From assembly GCA_030550175.1 (NCBI GenBank), contig JAUQPW010000010.1, positions 1 through 64,000 on the forward strand: DNA of 64,000 nt. The letters run 5' to 3'. The notes beneath the pieces were generated by a model. It was not told the DNA's origin, did not search any database, and saw nothing but the letters and a program-made list of their open reading frames with translations. The stretch comes from a bacterium (GTDB lineage Bacteria; Moduliflexota; Moduliflexia; Moduliflexales; JAUQPW01). Position numbers and translations under genes: made by a program. Below, one piece after another: positions 63,684-64,000 of this stretch. Each line of letters begins with the position of its first letter. Position 1 is the stretch's first letter.

Positions 63684-64000
63684 TCAAGACAACTGCTCTT
63701 CAGAAGCCCCTTCGGAAGTCGAACTCAAAGAGGTCTGATCAGATTCGGATTCCGATTCTTCCTCAGGTATAACCTCTTCAGCTTCTTCAGGTGTGGAAGT
63801 CTCCTCTTCTTGAATAAACCCTGCGGACTTTGAAGCTCCTTTTCCTTCCCCTGCCGATTTTTGAGCTGATCTTCCTTCAGGCTTGACCTCTGAAGTGCCG
63901 GTCTCCTGACTGCCCATGGCCGCAGCTTCTTGCCGCCTGAGCTTTAGCATTTTTTTCCTTCGTTTATATTTTTGTTTTAATTTTGTTCGTTTCCTTTTAA
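63684..64000 (-). CDS. Partial protein with basic head and acidic tail
   Basis: The frame is open to the window edge, so the start is outside. The visible part begins with a very basic segment (KRKRTKLKQKYKRRKKMLKL) followed by Ala, Ser and Glu-rich low-complexity sequence ending SEGASEEQLS. This looks like a nucleic-acid- or ribosome-binding head and a disordered acidic tail. No family recognised. Confidence 0.55.
   Translation of the reverse strand, partial: KRKRTKLKQKYKRRKKMLKLRRQEAAAMGSQETGTSEVKPEGRSAQKSAGEGKGASKSAGFIQEEETSTPEEAEEVIPEEESESESDQTSLSSTSEGASEEQLS

Noticed and set aside
1..64000. CRISPR arrays, rRNA genes, insertion sequences or phage genes
   Set aside because: No regularly spaced direct repeats, rRNA motifs, transposases or phage proteins were seen.

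Overview
The window comes from a diderm (Gram-negative) bacterium of moderate GC (roughly 40-45 percent by eye). The evidence is two TolC-type outer-membrane proteins, an RND pump with its adaptor, a sigma-54 activator of the NtrC type, an ADP-heptose-type nucleotidyltransferase for LPS core, HflK/HflC proteins and a tRNA-Gly(CCC) with encoded CCA. I cannot name the lineage. An archaeal-type GAPDH, many small metal-linked proteins and abundant intergenic palindromes suggest an uncultured environmental group rather than a model one.

Layout. 0-7 kb: a phenylacetate-CoA-ligase-family enzyme, then a two-component pair (7TM histidine kinase, NtrC-type activator) followed 4 bp later by an unrecognised helical protein. 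7-48 kb: a large metal island, mostly copper. It holds two TolC-type proteins, an RND pump with adaptor, a Cu(I) P-type ATPase operon (copA, cupredoxin, DUF2933, ICMT-like methyltransferase, SHOCT), two TAT-exported multicopper oxidases, three Met-rich exported proteins, several Cys-rich small proteins, a MerR regulator with a CueR-like operator, two TlpA-like thioredoxins, a CcdA-like protein, two tandem beta-propeller genes (one with two in-frame TGA codons) and up to four members of an apparently unnamed two-TM small-protein family. Within the island lie sulfur/redox genes (MBL-rhodanese, Rieske, YncE-like) and a GC-richer block with pfkA, an ABC1/UbiB kinase and type II GAPDH. 48-53 kb: Hsp20, a ClpP-like membrane serine protease, a rhomboid, a small winged-helix protein, two exported GerW-like proteins and tRNA-Gly. 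53-64 kb: a PAS-GGDEF-EAL protein, a heptose nucleotidyltransferase fused to a degenerate phosphatase, a NIPSNAP protein, and an SPFH cluster in which HflK is fused to a metal-permease domain and sits among two HflC-like and one further HflK-like genes.

How the genes may work together. The island looks like an envelope copper defence: CopA exports Cu(I) from the cytoplasm, Met-rich and cupredoxin proteins bind it, multicopper oxidases oxidise it, and RND/TolC parts expel it. TlpA and CcdA-like proteins could supply thiol reduction, and the MerR protein would sense the metal. The last cluster ties a predicted Cu/Zn-type permease to the HflKC membrane-protease-regulating machinery by gene fusion.

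The window is also rich in non-coding structure. Several dispersed intergenic repeat families are present, plus nine hairpin-like elements whose arms are imperfect repeats of a short word that differs from site to site; two of these lie in frame inside genes.
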